From: Dyadobacter sp.
GTDB lineage: Bacteria > Bacteroidota > Bacteroidia > Cytophagales > Spirosomataceae
Assembly: GCF_017744695.1 (NCBI RefSeq)
Contig: NZ_JAGIAS010000001.1
Span: 773,013 to 837,012, forward strand
DNA length: 64,000 nucleotides
Direction: 5' to 3'
A model generated the notes under the pieces. The model was not told the origin of the DNA. It did no database searches and saw only the letters and a list, made by a program, of their open reading frames with translations. Shown here one piece after another: positions 17,350-26,183 of this stretch. Position 1 is the stretch's first letter, and each line of letters starts with the position of its first letter. A program made the position numbers and the translations under genes.

Positions 17350-18048
17350 CTAGTCTTTCCTGCGCAGGTATACATTGTTGCTGATCGATTCCAGCTTCAC
17401 GTCCGGCCCGCCGCCGTTGATTTTTCCTTCGAGCAAATAGCCCACAATCGGGTTCTTTTCCTTTTTGTTCCCGAAATCGATGTCGAGGTCGGAATACACT
17501 TCACCGGTAATGGTTTTCACGGCCACATTGGCACCTTTGGATTTCGGCCAGCTCATGTCCACAAACCCGCTAATCGTTTTGGCAGCCACGGCGGCAGTAG
17601 CGCCCTGAATATCGATATTCCCATTGATGGTTTCGAGTTTCAACTTGGCCTGGCGGGGCAGGTTTACCTGGTAATTGATCTCGCTGCAGACGTAATAGCG
17701 GTTCTTGCCGTCGTCGCTGCTCCACGTGCTTTTCTCTCCCGGACAATCCTCGCCTTTGCCCTCCTTTATCTTTTCCTTGTCGATGTCGGTTTTAATGACA
17801 ATTTCGTCGGCGGTAGTCATGTCGGTAACCCGAAATGCGTCATTCAGTTTGTTCTGATTGATTTTCACGGACATTCGCACCGACACTTCCTGCTTGTCCC
17901 AATAACGCACCCGAATGCTGTCGCCGAAGCGTAAATTGAGGTTCACAGTCTTGCCCGGCTGGTACGGCAGGCTTTTATCGATGATTTTCTGGGCAAAAGC
18001 GGACGCGCATATCACGCCCAGAATGGCTGATAACAATAGCTTTTTCAT
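17350..18048 (-). CDS. Secreted DUF4097-type beta-repeat protein, second copy
   Basis: A 232-residue protein with signal peptide MKKLLLSAILGVICASAFAQ. The body is a chain of short beta strands with repeated patterns (LETINGNIDIQGATAAVAAK, TISGFVDMSWPKSKGA, TITGEVYSDLDIDFGNKK), as in DUF4097 or putative adhesin-like right-handed beta proteins. It ends SISNNVYLRRKD, closely like the end of the gene before it. Two Cys residues (ED-CPG and YV-CSE) may form a disulphide. Function unknown; probably periplasmic or surface-attached. Last gene of the operon led by the second ECF sigma factor. Confidence 0.8.
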   Translation of the reverse strand: MKKLLLSAILGVICASAFAQKIIDKSLPYQPGKTVNLNLRFGDSIRVRYWDKQEVSVRMSVKINQNKLNDAFRVTDMTTADEIVIKTDIDKEKIKEGKGEDCPGEKSTWSSDDGKNRYYVCSEINYQVNLPRQAKLKLETINGNIDIQGATAAVAAKTISGFVDMSWPKSKGANVAVKTITGEVYSDLDIDFGNKKEKNPIVGYLLEGKINGGGPDVKLESISNNVYLRRKD

Positions 18049-18071
18049 GGTAATAGATGCAGGTTTAGGTG

Positions 18072-18860
18072 TTATTTCTGCTTGCGGATATAAATATTGC
18101 TGCTGATCGTGTTCAGGGTCATTTCCACGCCCCCGCCATTGATCGCCCCGTCGACATTGGCCATCCCGCCGACTTTCGACATGCCATCCTTGGTATTTTT
18201 CACGCCGAGATCGAAATCCGTGTACATTTCACCGTTGATCGACCGCAGTTTCAGGTTCGACTTCGCAGCCGCGGGCAAAGTAATATCGACATCCCCGCTG
18301 ATCGACGAAATGGCCGTAGGCTTGCCTTGCGCGAGGTTCGAGAAGGTAGCGGTTATTTCACCGCTGGTAGTATTGGCTACCACAGGCCCGGTGATGTTGG
18401 TCAGGACAATATTCGAGTTGTTGGTTTTGATTTCCAGGTCGCCATCCATATTCGAGATCGACAGTCCTGATCCCCCCTGCCAGTTGGTTTCCACAAACTT
18501 CACCGCTACCTGCCGGGGCAGTTTAACCGTGTATTTGACCGACTTGCGCGTCGCTTTCTCGATTTTCAGCCCCGAAGCGTCGGGCGTTACCGACAGCCCG
18601 ATACCGGAGTTGTCGACAGCCGAGTAATAGAGCGGTTTCAGCCCCTTCGCGCGGTCGGGCGGCGCTTCGTAGCCCGACGACGCCTGGATAATCACCTCGT
18701 CGCCATTGTACCCTTCTATTTTGACCGTGCTCGAAGAAAGTTCGAACACCACTTTTTTATCCTTCGAATTGGCCAGTTTGGCCTTGTATTCGAGATTTTG
18801 GGCGCACGCAATGCTCAGGCCCCAAAGGAAGCCCGCACTGATTAACAGTACTTTTTTCAT
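18072..18860 (-). CDS. Secreted DUF4097-type beta-repeat protein, first copy
   Basis: A 262-residue protein with signal peptide MKKVLLISAGFLWGLSIACAQ. It shows the repeated beta motif of DUF4097 (MDGDLEIKTNNSNIVLTNI, TSGEITATFSNL, ISGDVDITLPAAAKSNLKLR, INGEMYTDFDLGVK) and ends TISSNIYIRKQK. It is a paralogue of the following gene, 23 bp away. Such proteins often sit beside ECF sigma/anti-sigma genes in Bacteroidota; the biochemical role is unknown. A 190-bp gap with three hairpins separates it from the upstream anti-sigma-like gene. Confidence 0.8.
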   Translation of the reverse strand: MKKVLLISAGFLWGLSIACAQNLEYKAKLANSKDKKVVFELSSSTVKIEGYNGDEVIIQASSGYEAPPDRAKGLKPLYYSAVDNSGIGLSVTPDASGLKIEKATRKSVKYTVKLPRQVAVKFVETNWQGGSGLSISNMDGDLEIKTNNSNIVLTNITGPVVANTTSGEITATFSNLAQGKPTAISSISGDVDITLPAAAKSNLKLRSINGEMYTDFDLGVKNTKDGMSKVGGMANVDGAINGGGVEMTLNTISSNIYIRKQK

Positions 18861-18896
18861 GGTTATTTATTATTAGGATTTATTTACTTGGTTGGC

Positions 18897-19037
18897 CCAG
18901 AGGTTGAAACCCCTGGTTAAAATATCATTTTAACTGTTTGCTTTTCAAAAACCAGGGATTGAAATCCCTGACCAAAATACATTTGTGCGGAGGGCCAGCG
19001 GCCCGAACCATTTCCGGCCTGGGAATTTATTCCCTGG
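18897..19037. repeat. Three related short hairpins (CCAGGGATTGAAATCCCTGG type)
   Basis: Three palindromes of about 20 bases lie in this gap: 18897-18916 (CCAGAGGTTGAAACCCCTGG), 18952-18970 (CCAGGGATTGAAATCCCTG) and 19018-19037 (CCTGGGAATTTATTCCCTGG). The first two are each followed by a similar AAAATA.CATTT string. They form a small family of intergenic hairpins lying between co-oriented genes of one operon. Confidence 0.75.
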
Positions 19038-19050
19038 AAAAAGGGCATTT

Positions 19051-19827
19051 TCAGACGTCGGTTTTCAAACGGTCCATACCTTCGGTCGCTTTCAGCCGCA
19101 CCACGTCGAGCACCTCCTGATTGCGGGCGAGTTGCTGCAACTGGTCTACCGCACGTTTTTCCTTAATCGCCACCAGTGTTTCAATCAGCGAGATCTGAAT
19201 ATTAGGGTCCGTCTGGATCGCCAGCGACTGGATCAACGCTTCCTTCACCTCCGTTTCATCAGCAAAATGCGCTAATGCCTGGCAAGCTGCGAGCCGGACA
19301 TTCACGTTCGGGTCGAAATTGAGGGTATTAATCAGCAGCTGCGTAATATCCTGGTCTGCATCCGGAATCTCGTAACTATGGTTCACTGCCTGAATCCGTT
19401 CGCTCGCTGAGGTGTTGTTCATTTGTTCGAACGCAAGCACCTTTTTCATCTCCGCCACCTGACCGGCCTCTTTGCCGTCCAGACCAGCCATTACAGATCC
19501 GCTTTCAGATTGGGATTGAAATACCCATCCTGCACCAAACCCAATGATCAGCAACGCGAGGCCCGCTGCAATGCGCAACAACCACGTTCCGATCCGCCGC
19601 ACCGGACCTTGCTTAGGCGGGTCGAGCATTAATGCCAGTTCATGGTTAAAATTCAATGAAGGCTGCTCCTTTCGTGCCTGGGCAAAATAGCCAAACTGCG
19701 CCGCATGGCTCTGCAAGTGCTCCGGCACGTCGCCGCTCTGGAAAAACTGCTTCAATGCACGCTCTTCGTCCAACGACGTTTCACCGTCGTAATATCTTTC
19801 TAATAGTTTTTCAATATCCAGTGCCAT
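19051..19827 (-). CDS. Membrane anti-sigma-like protein with HEAT repeats
   Basis: A 258-residue protein. The N-terminal cytoplasmic part (about 1-85, LLERYYDGETSLDEERALKQFF) resembles the short sigma-interacting ends of Cytophagales anti-sigma proteins. One transmembrane helix follows (about 85-106, LLRIAAGLALLIIGFGAGWV). The outer part carries HEAT-like repeats (LLINTLNFDPNVNVRLAACQ, ALAHFADETEVKEALIQSLA, DPNIQISLIETLVAIKE, AVDQLQQLARNQEVLDVVRL). It overlaps the sigma gene by 17 bases, a strong sign that the two work together. Proposed role: membrane sensor restraining that sigma factor (inference). Confidence 0.8.
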   Translation of the reverse strand: MALDIEKLLERYYDGETSLDEERALKQFFQSGDVPEHLQSHAAQFGYFAQARKEQPSLNFNHELALMLDPPKQGPVRRIGTWLLRIAAGLALLIIGFGAGWVFQSQSESGSVMAGLDGKEAGQVAEMKKVLAFEQMNNTSASERIQAVNHSYEIPDADQDITQLLINTLNFDPNVNVRLAACQALAHFADETEVKEALIQSLAIQTDPNIQISLIETLVAIKEKRAVDQLQQLARNQEVLDVVRLKATEGMDRLKTDV

Positions 19828-20341
19828 AATTCTCTGCTTTTAAATAATTCTCGCGCAACTTCTGCCGTGCCCGCGAAAGGATCGTGCGGATATTCGCATT
19901 GCTCAGCCCGGTTACCTCCTCGATCTCTTCCAAAGTATACTCCTCCACGTCGCGCAGGTGCAATACCAATTTCTGCTGCTCCGGCAGTTCGCCGATGAGC
20001 CGGTGCATCAGGCCCGCGCTGTCGCTGTTTTCGACCTGCCGGTAAGGCGACACGTCCGCTGCCTGCATGGTTACCATATCCGTTTCGTGACTCGTTTTCT
20101 GCTTATGATGGGATTTCAACCGATCCAGGCAAAGATTTTTAGTCATTTGCACCGCCAGCGCCTCCACGCTCTGGTAACTTTCCAGCTGCTGCCGGTTGGT
20201 CCAAAGTCTCAGGAACACGTCCTGAATGGCATCCTCTGCCTCTTCGCGGTTGCGAAGAAACATTTGCGCCAGTCGGAACAGGCGCCCCTGAACGGGCAGA
20301 ATGCGTTGGTTGAAGGCTTGTAAATCCATATTCAATGGCAT
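19811..20341 (-). CDS. ECF sigma factor
   Basis: A 176-residue sigma-70 family protein. Region 2: RLFRLAQMFLRNREEAEDA and IQDVFLRLWTNRQQLE; region 4: LPEQQKLVLHLRDVEEYTLE and EIEEVTGLSNANIRTILSRA. The ATG at 20329 (MDLQAFNQRILP) is an equally plausible start, four codons in. It probably drives its own operon with the HEAT-repeat protein and two DUF4097 genes. It is divergent from the PadR gene, with 180 bp between them. Confidence 0.93.
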   Translation of the reverse strand: MPLNMDLQAFNQRILPVQGRLFRLAQMFLRNREEAEDAIQDVFLRLWTNRQQLESYQSVEALAVQMTKNLCLDRLKSHHKQKTSHETDMVTMQAADVSPYRQVENSDSAGLMHRLIGELPEQQKLVLHLRDVEEYTLEEIEEVTGLSNANIRTILSRARQKLRENYLKAENYGTGY

Positions 20342-20521
20342 AGACGACCGGCTTCCGGAAACGTTACAGGATTTACGAAAAAAATTTTATTTCCGAACAT
20401 TGTTGTCCGGTATCGGACACGGGTCGCCACGTTAAAACGCGGCGCAAAGGGGTACAGGAGCGTTTTTGAGCGCTGGCAAAGTATTTGTTTTGCATTATTA
20501 TAACTAATAAGCAGCCTGGTT

Positions 20522-20866
20522 ATGAAAAGAACTTTTCTCGGAGAATTTGAAGAAATCGTCCTGCTGGTCGTCGCCGGTTGCAGCGAAGAAGCCTACGGGG
20601 TGACGATCTGGGAGCGCGTGCAGGAATACACGGGCCGCTCCATTTCGCTGAGCGCGGTGCATGCCACTTTATACCGTCTCGAAGAAAAAGGATTCCTTAC
20701 TTCCGAGATGGGCGGCGCCACAGCCGAACGCGGCGGCCGGCGCAAGCGCTTTTTCAGCATTACCAATTATGGCAACCGCGCATTACAGGAGATCAACGAG
20801 ATCCGCCAGCAGCTTTGGCAGGCGATACCAGCGGAAAAGCTGCAACCCAAACTCAGCTTTTCATGA
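20522..20866 (+). CDS. PadR-family transcriptional regulator
   Basis: A 114-residue winged-helix protein; the PadR core is FEEIVLLVVAGCSEEAYGVT, then SLSAVHATLYRLEEKGFLTS and the wing GRRKRFFSITNYG. It lacks the long C-terminal Vir_act_alpha domain, so it is the short PadR class. The next gene starts one base after its stop (TGA at 20864-20866, ATG at 20868). PadR genes of this class are routinely found directly before prefix-domain permeases in Bacteroidota and presumably repress them. Confidence 0.93.
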   Translation: MKRTFLGEFEEIVLLVVAGCSEEAYGVTIWERVQEYTGRSISLSAVHATLYRLEEKGFLTSEMGGATAERGGRRKRFFSITNYGNRALQEINEIRQQLWQAIPAEKLQPKLSFS

Positions 20867-20867
20867 T

Positions 20868-23501
20868 ATGGAAAAGACGCCGAAACACAACAGTCCGCCC
20901 CGATGGGTCGACCGGCTGCTGACAATCATCATCGCTCCGCATTTCCTGGAAGACATCCTGGGCGACCTGCACGAAGTGTATGCGGCGCGGGCGCGGCAGG
21001 AAAGCACACGCAAGGCGCGCCTGCGGTACCTGCTTGCCTCTGTGCGCTACTTACGCCCGTATTTCATGAAACGTAAACCCCGTACCTATTCCCCCACTTA
21101 TATTTTCAGTCCTGCCATGATCAGAAACTATCTCAAAATCTCGCTCCGCACGCTGGGCAAAAACAAGGCTTACAGCTTCATCAACATCACTGGCCTGGCT
21201 ATGGGAATGGCCGTGGCTATCCTGATCGGCCTGTGGATCTACGACGAACTTTCGTTTGACAAGCATTTCGAAAACCACGACCGCATTGCCCAGGTCTGGC
21301 AGCATCAGACGTTCAACGGTCACGTTGGTACCCAAACCTCCCTCCCCTTTCCCATCGGTGACGAGATCAGGCGCAATTACGGTGCCGATTTCAAATACGT
21401 GATCATGACTTCCTCGAACAGCAAACATATTCTGGCTACCGGCGATCGGAAATTTAATAAAAACGGGGCCTATATCGAGCCCGATGCGCCCGAAATGCTA
21501 AGCTTGCGTATGATCCACGGCACAAGGGCAGGTTTGAAAGACCCCTATTCGATCATGCTTTCCGAATCGGTTGCGAAGGCCTATTTCGGCGATATCAATC
21601 CGCTCGACAAGACCATCAAGATAGACAACAACCTGAATGTGAAAGTCACAGGCGTTTACGCCGATTTTCCGAACAATACGACTTTCCGCGAAATGTCGTT
21701 CATGATGCCCTGGCAACTGATGATCATCGCCAATCCGTGGCTTAAAACCATGGAAGACCCCTGGCGTCCCAACGCCTACCAGACCTTTGTACAGCTGATC
21801 GACAACGCCGATATCGACCAGGCTACTGCGCGCATCAGGGATATTAAGAAAAGAAATATCAACAAAGAACAATTGAAATACAAACCGGACGTGTTCCTGA
21901 ATCCGATGGGCGACTGGCATCTCTACTCGGAGTTCAAGGAAGGCCATCGCGTCGGCGGGCGCATTGAGTTTGTGTGGCTTTTCGGCACCATCGGCTTATT
22001 CGTTTTATTACTGGCTTGCATCAATTTCATGAATCTGAGCACCGCCCGTTCCGAAAAACGTGCGAAGGAAGTAGGTATCCGCAAGGCCGTGGGATCAGTG
22101 CGCAACCAGCTGATCACGCAGTTTTTCTCCGAATCCTTTCTCGTAGTCGGCCTCGCATTCGTGTTTTCGATTGCGCTCGTAGTACTGTGCCTGCCGTTTT
22201 TCAACGAAGTGGCCGATAAGAAAATCGTTATGCCGTGGTCGCGGCCGGAATTCTGGCTGGCAGGCATCGGTTTCAGTATTGTCACGGCTGTGATCGCAGG
22301 CAGCTATCCTGCATTGTACCTCTCTTCGTTCCAGCCTGTGAAGGTATTGAAAGGCACTTTCCGCGCCGGTCGTTTCGCCTCCATCCCAAGAAAAGTACTG
22401 GTAGTAATACAATTTACGGTATCGATCATCCTGATCATCGGAACAGCCGTGGTATTCCGCCAGATCCAGTTTGCCAAGAACCGTCCGGTAGGTTACAGCC
22501 GCGACGGGCTCATATCCGTCTTCATGGCGACAGACGATATTCACAAGCATTTCGAAGCCGTCCGTCATGAACTAAAAAGCAGTGGCGCCATCACTGAAAT
22601 GGCCGAATCGGGCAGCCCTGCTACCGAAACGTGGTCATCCACAAGCGGTTTCGAATGGAAAGGCAAGGATCCGGAACAGTCTGTCGACTTCTCCTTCGAC
22701 GAGGTTTCCTATGATTACGGGAAAACCGTTGGCTGGCAGTTCACCCAGGGCCGTGATTTTTCCCGGGAGTTTGCGACTGATTCGGTGGCTTTGGTCGTCA
22801 ACGAGGCGGCCGTCAAGTTCATGGGCTTGCAGCATCCCGTCGACGAGCCGCTGACCTGGTTCAAAAAGCCCTACAAGATCGTCGGAGTAATCAAAGACAT
22901 TGTCGTAAACTCGCCTTACCAACCTGCCAGGCCGCAATTTTTCTGCCTTTCAGCCGGTCAGGGAAGCCTGGTCAACATTCGCCTCAACCCCGCGGTGGGC
23001 CCGTCGGTGTCCCTGGAAAAGATCAAAACGATTTTTGAGAAATACGATCCGGGCTCCCCGTTCGAATACGAATTTGTAGATGAAAGGTATGCCCGCAAAT
23101 TCTCCGACGAAGTACGTATCGGCAAGCTCACTACTTTCTTTTCGGTACTGGCTGTGCTGATCAGCTGCCTCGGCCTGTTCGGCGTGGCATCGTTCATCGC
23201 CGAGCAGCGTACGAAGGAAATCGGCGTCAGGAAAGTGCTTGGAGCGACGGTAATGAGCGTATGGGGCCTGCTATCGCGCGATTTTGTCATACTCGTTTGC
23301 ATTGCATTCCTCCTCGCGACACCAGTCGCCTATTATTTCCTGAATGGCTGGCTGGAGAAGTACGACTACCGTACCAACATTTCGTGGTGGATATTCGCGC
23401 TGACGGGCCTCGGCACGCTGCTGATCACCCTGCTAACGGTCAGTTTTCAAGCCATCAAAGCCGCTACGACAAACCCTATCCGTAGCCTGAGATCGGAATA
23501 G
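20868..23501 (+). CDS. ABC transporter permease with N-terminal prefix domain (FtsX/MacB type), first copy
   Basis: The start is the ATG at 20868 (MEKTPKHNSPPRWVDRLLTI), directly after the PadR stop; the longer open frame overlaps PadR out of frame. The 877-residue protein begins with the permease prefix segment (FLEDILGDLHEVYAARARQE), then two MacB/FtsX units: a helix near 110-130 with a periplasmic domain and helices around residues 360-460, and a second set ending TVSFQAIKAATTNPIRSLRSE. The conserved permease loop KRAKEVGIRKAVGS is present, and RTKEIGVRKVLGA occurs in the second half. No ATPase is encoded nearby. Such permeases may export peptides or lipids or respond to envelope stress; substrate unknown. 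Confidence 0.9.
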   Translation: MEKTPKHNSPPRWVDRLLTIIIAPHFLEDILGDLHEVYAARARQESTRKARLRYLLASVRYLRPYFMKRKPRTYSPTYIFSPAMIRNYLKISLRTLGKNKAYSFINITGLAMGMAVAILIGLWIYDELSFDKHFENHDRIAQVWQHQTFNGHVGTQTSLPFPIGDEIRRNYGADFKYVIMTSSNSKHILATGDRKFNKNGAYIEPDAPEMLSLRMIHGTRAGLKDPYSIMLSESVAKAYFGDINPLDKTIKIDNNLNVKVTGVYADFPNNTTFREMSFMMPWQLMIIANPWLKTMEDPWRPNAYQTFVQLIDNADIDQATARIRDIKKRNINKEQLKYKPDVFLNPMGDWHLYSEFKEGHRVGGRIEFVWLFGTIGLFVLLLACINFMNLSTARSEKRAKEVGIRKAVGSVRNQLITQFFSESFLVVGLAFVFSIALVVLCLPFFNEVADKKIVMPWSRPEFWLAGIGFSIVTAVIAGSYPALYLSSFQPVKVLKGTFRAGRFASIPRKVLVVIQFTVSIILIIGTAVVFRQIQFAKNRPVGYSRDGLISVFMATDDIHKHFEAVRHELKSSGAITEMAESGSPATETWSSTSGFEWKGKDPEQSVDFSFDEVSYDYGKTVGWQFTQGRDFSREFATDSVALVVNEAAVKFMGLQHPVDEPLTWFKKPYKIVGVIKDIVVNSPYQPARPQFFCLSAGQGSLVNIRLNPAVGPSVSLEKIKTIFEKYDPGSPFEYEFVDERYARKFSDEVRIGKLTTFFSVLAVLISCLGLFGVASFIAEQRTKEIGVRKVLGATVMSVWGLLSRDFVILVCIAFLLATPVAYYFLNGWLEKYDYRTNISWWIFALTGLGTLLITLLTVSFQAIKAATTNPIRSLRSE

Positions 23502-23549
23502 TGCCTTATTGCTGTCGCAAACCATCGGATCATTTCAAAAAATTTTCAA

Positions 23550-26165
23550 ATGCCTGCACATCGTCCGCCCCGCTGGGCAGATTACCTGCTCGAAAAGTTT
23601 GTAAATCCGCGTTTCCTGGAAGATATTCAGGGCAACCTGGAAGAAATCTTCCTGCGCCGCGCACATGAGGCGGGCGTAGCGCGGGCGCGACGCGAGTATG
23701 CGTGGGCGGCCCTGCGACATCTCACCCCCTATTTCACGAAAAAAAGTCCCGGCCCATACCCGACTGTTTCCAACCTGAGTCCTGCCATGCTGAACCACTA
23801 CCTTACCTATGCCTGGCGGCATTTTGCCAAAAACCGCCAGTTCACATTCCTGAATGCCGTCGGGCTGACTACCGGCCTCATGTGCACATTGCTTATTTAC
23901 CTCTGGGTAGCCGATGAGCTCGCTTTCGACCAATTTCACGAAAAAGGAGCCCGCCTTTATAAAGTGATGGTCCACGAAAAAAGTGGTGACAAGCTGGTAA
24001 CCTCCGACGGTACCGGTGGGATACTGAGGGAATTCCTTCCCGGGGATATGCCCGAAGTGGAAATGGCTGTTTGTACAACGCCTCCCGCCTGGTTTCAGAA
24101 ATTCAGCCTTTCAGCGGACGGGCGCACCGTGAGCGCGGAGGGGAATTTCGTAAGCCCCGATTATTTCAAAGCATTTTCCTTCCCCTTGATACAAGGCGAT
24201 GCCCGATCGGTACTCACCGACAAAAACACAGTGACGATTTCCCGGCAAATGGCCGTACGCCTGTTCGGGTCCGCCGAAAAAGCGATGAGCCAGGTTGTGG
24301 AATGGAAATGGCAGGCATTTTCCCGCAAATGCCTGGTGACCGGTGTCTTCCAGGACCAGCCGCATAATTCCAGCGAAAAGTCTGAGCTGCTGATTCCCCT
24401 GAGCGCCTGGGACGACATATTGCCCCAGGGCAGCATGCCCAACACCGCCACCGGCCCGTTCCGTAACTTCCTCGTGTTGAAACCCGGCGCCGACGAGCAT
24501 CTGCTGGAAGCAAAACTGGCGGATTACGCCCAAAAGCGCTTCAATGACCCCAATGCGATATTATTCCTCCAAAAATACGCCGATGGCTACCTCTACGGCC
24601 AGTATGAGAATGGCGTGCAGTCGGGCGGGCGGATCGAGTATGTACGGCTGTTCAGCGCGATTGCGGTATTCATTCTGATCATTGCCTGCATCAATTTCAT
24701 GAACCTCTCTACGGCCAAGGCATCCGTAAGGGTAAAAGAGGTAGGTGTCAAAAAAGCATTGGGCGCCGGACGTGCAACGCTTATCTTCCAGTTCCTCGGC
24801 GAGTCGATCCTGATGAGTTTTATAACATTGATCATCGCGCTGGGGGCTGTTTGGCTAGTATTACCTTATTTTAATACAATCACTAACAAACAGCTGACCT
24901 TACATTTCAGCGGGCAGTTTATCGCTGCATTGGCCATTATCCTGCTCCTCACCGGCCTGATCGCCGGCAGCTACCCGGCATTGTACCTGTCCCGATTTAA
25001 TCCCGCCCTCACTTTAAAAGGCAAACTATTGCATGGCATGGGCGAGCTCTGGGTGAGGAAAGGGCTGGTAGTGTTCCAGTTTGCGGTTTCGGTGATCTTC
25101 ATTATTTCGGTTGTGGTCGTATACAAGCAAATCGATTACGTGCAGTCCAAAAACCCGGGTTACGAAAAGGACAATATCGTGTACTTTGAAATGGAAGGGC
25201 GCGCAGCAACGCAAACGGAGGCATTTCTGGCAAGGCTTAAAACACTGCCCGGTATCGTGAATGCGTCGAGTATCCAGCAAAAAATCATCCTGCCGGCATT
25301 CCTGCCGTCGGCCGGTGTGCGCTGGGACGGCAAAAACCAGAAAGACGAGATCCGTTTCTATAAAATGCCCGTCAACTACGGCCTGACCGAAACGCTGGGC
25401 ATCCGTATGATCGCCGGCAGGAGCTTTTCGAAGGATTTCGGATCGGATACAGCGGCTGTGGTATTAAATGAAACCGCCGTGCGGCAGATGGGCATCACCG
25501 ATCCGATCGGCAAACAGATTATGGTCGACGGTTCAAAAACCCATATTGTTGGCGTAGCCCAGGACTTTCATTTCAACTCATTGCACGAAGCCATCAAGCC
25601 TTTCATTTTCAGGCTATCGCCGCAGGAAACCATGCTCGCCACCGTCAAAATTCAGGCCGGACAGGTACCCGCCACCATTGCGCGAATGAAGGACTTTTAC
25701 GCGAACTTCAATCCCGGCTACGCATTCGACTATGCGTTTCTCGACCGCGACTATCAGATTCAATATGCGTCGGAGCAGCTTGTGGCGCAACTGGCCAGGT
25801 ATTTTGCCGTTCTGGCGATATTGATCTCCTGTTTGGGACTATTCGGTCTGGCCGCATTCACGGCCGAACGTCGCCGCAAGGAAATCGGGGTGCGAAAGGT
25901 ATTAGGCGCCACCACCGGCAGCGTAGTAACGATGCTCTCGCGTGAATTTCTCGTGCTTGTCGCGGTCGCGATTGCTGTTGGCTGTCCGCTGGCATGGTGG
26001 CTCACGGCGCGCTGGCTCGATCATTTTGCTTATCGCACCACCATCGGGGCAGGCATCTTCATCGGGGCTGGGCTGGCAACAATCGCTATTACGCTAGCTA
26101 CCATCAGTTTCCAATCCGTCCGCGCGGCACTAACCAACCCTACACAATCATTGAAATCAGAATAA
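23550..26165 (+). CDS. ABC transporter permease with N-terminal prefix domain (FtsX/MacB type), second copy
   Basis: An 871-residue paralogue of the preceding gene with the same plan: prefix segment RPPRWADYLLEKFVNPRFLE, MacB-type periplasmic domains, paired FtsX helices, permease loops VRVKEVGVKKALGAG and RRKEIGVRKVLGATTG, and the conserved end ALTNPTQSLKSE. It follows 48 bp after the first copy and is probably in the same transcript under PadR control. The two copies have diverged most in the periplasmic domains, which suggests different partners. Its end lies only 18 bp from the converging gene at 26184. Confidence 0.9.
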   Translation: MPAHRPPRWADYLLEKFVNPRFLEDIQGNLEEIFLRRAHEAGVARARREYAWAALRHLTPYFTKKSPGPYPTVSNLSPAMLNHYLTYAWRHFAKNRQFTFLNAVGLTTGLMCTLLIYLWVADELAFDQFHEKGARLYKVMVHEKSGDKLVTSDGTGGILREFLPGDMPEVEMAVCTTPPAWFQKFSLSADGRTVSAEGNFVSPDYFKAFSFPLIQGDARSVLTDKNTVTISRQMAVRLFGSAEKAMSQVVEWKWQAFSRKCLVTGVFQDQPHNSSEKSELLIPLSAWDDILPQGSMPNTATGPFRNFLVLKPGADEHLLEAKLADYAQKRFNDPNAILFLQKYADGYLYGQYENGVQSGGRIEYVRLFSAIAVFILIIACINFMNLSTAKASVRVKEVGVKKALGAGRATLIFQFLGESILMSFITLIIALGAVWLVLPYFNTITNKQLTLHFSGQFIAALAIILLLTGLIAGSYPALYLSRFNPALTLKGKLLHGMGELWVRKGLVVFQFAVSVIFIISVVVVYKQIDYVQSKNPGYEKDNIVYFEMEGRAATQTEAFLARLKTLPGIVNASSIQQKIILPAFLPSAGVRWDGKNQKDEIRFYKMPVNYGLTETLGIRMIAGRSFSKDFGSDTAAVVLNETAVRQMGITDPIGKQIMVDGSKTHIVGVAQDFHFNSLHEAIKPFIFRLSPQETMLATVKIQAGQVPATIARMKDFYANFNPGYAFDYAFLDRDYQIQYASEQLVAQLARYFAVLAILISCLGLFGLAAFTAERRRKEIGVRKVLGATTGSVVTMLSREFLVLVAVAIAVGCPLAWWLTARWLDHFAYRTTIGAGIFIGAGLATIAITLATISFQSVRAALTNPTQSLKSE

Positions 26166-26183
26166 CTTGGCGAGGCGACACTG

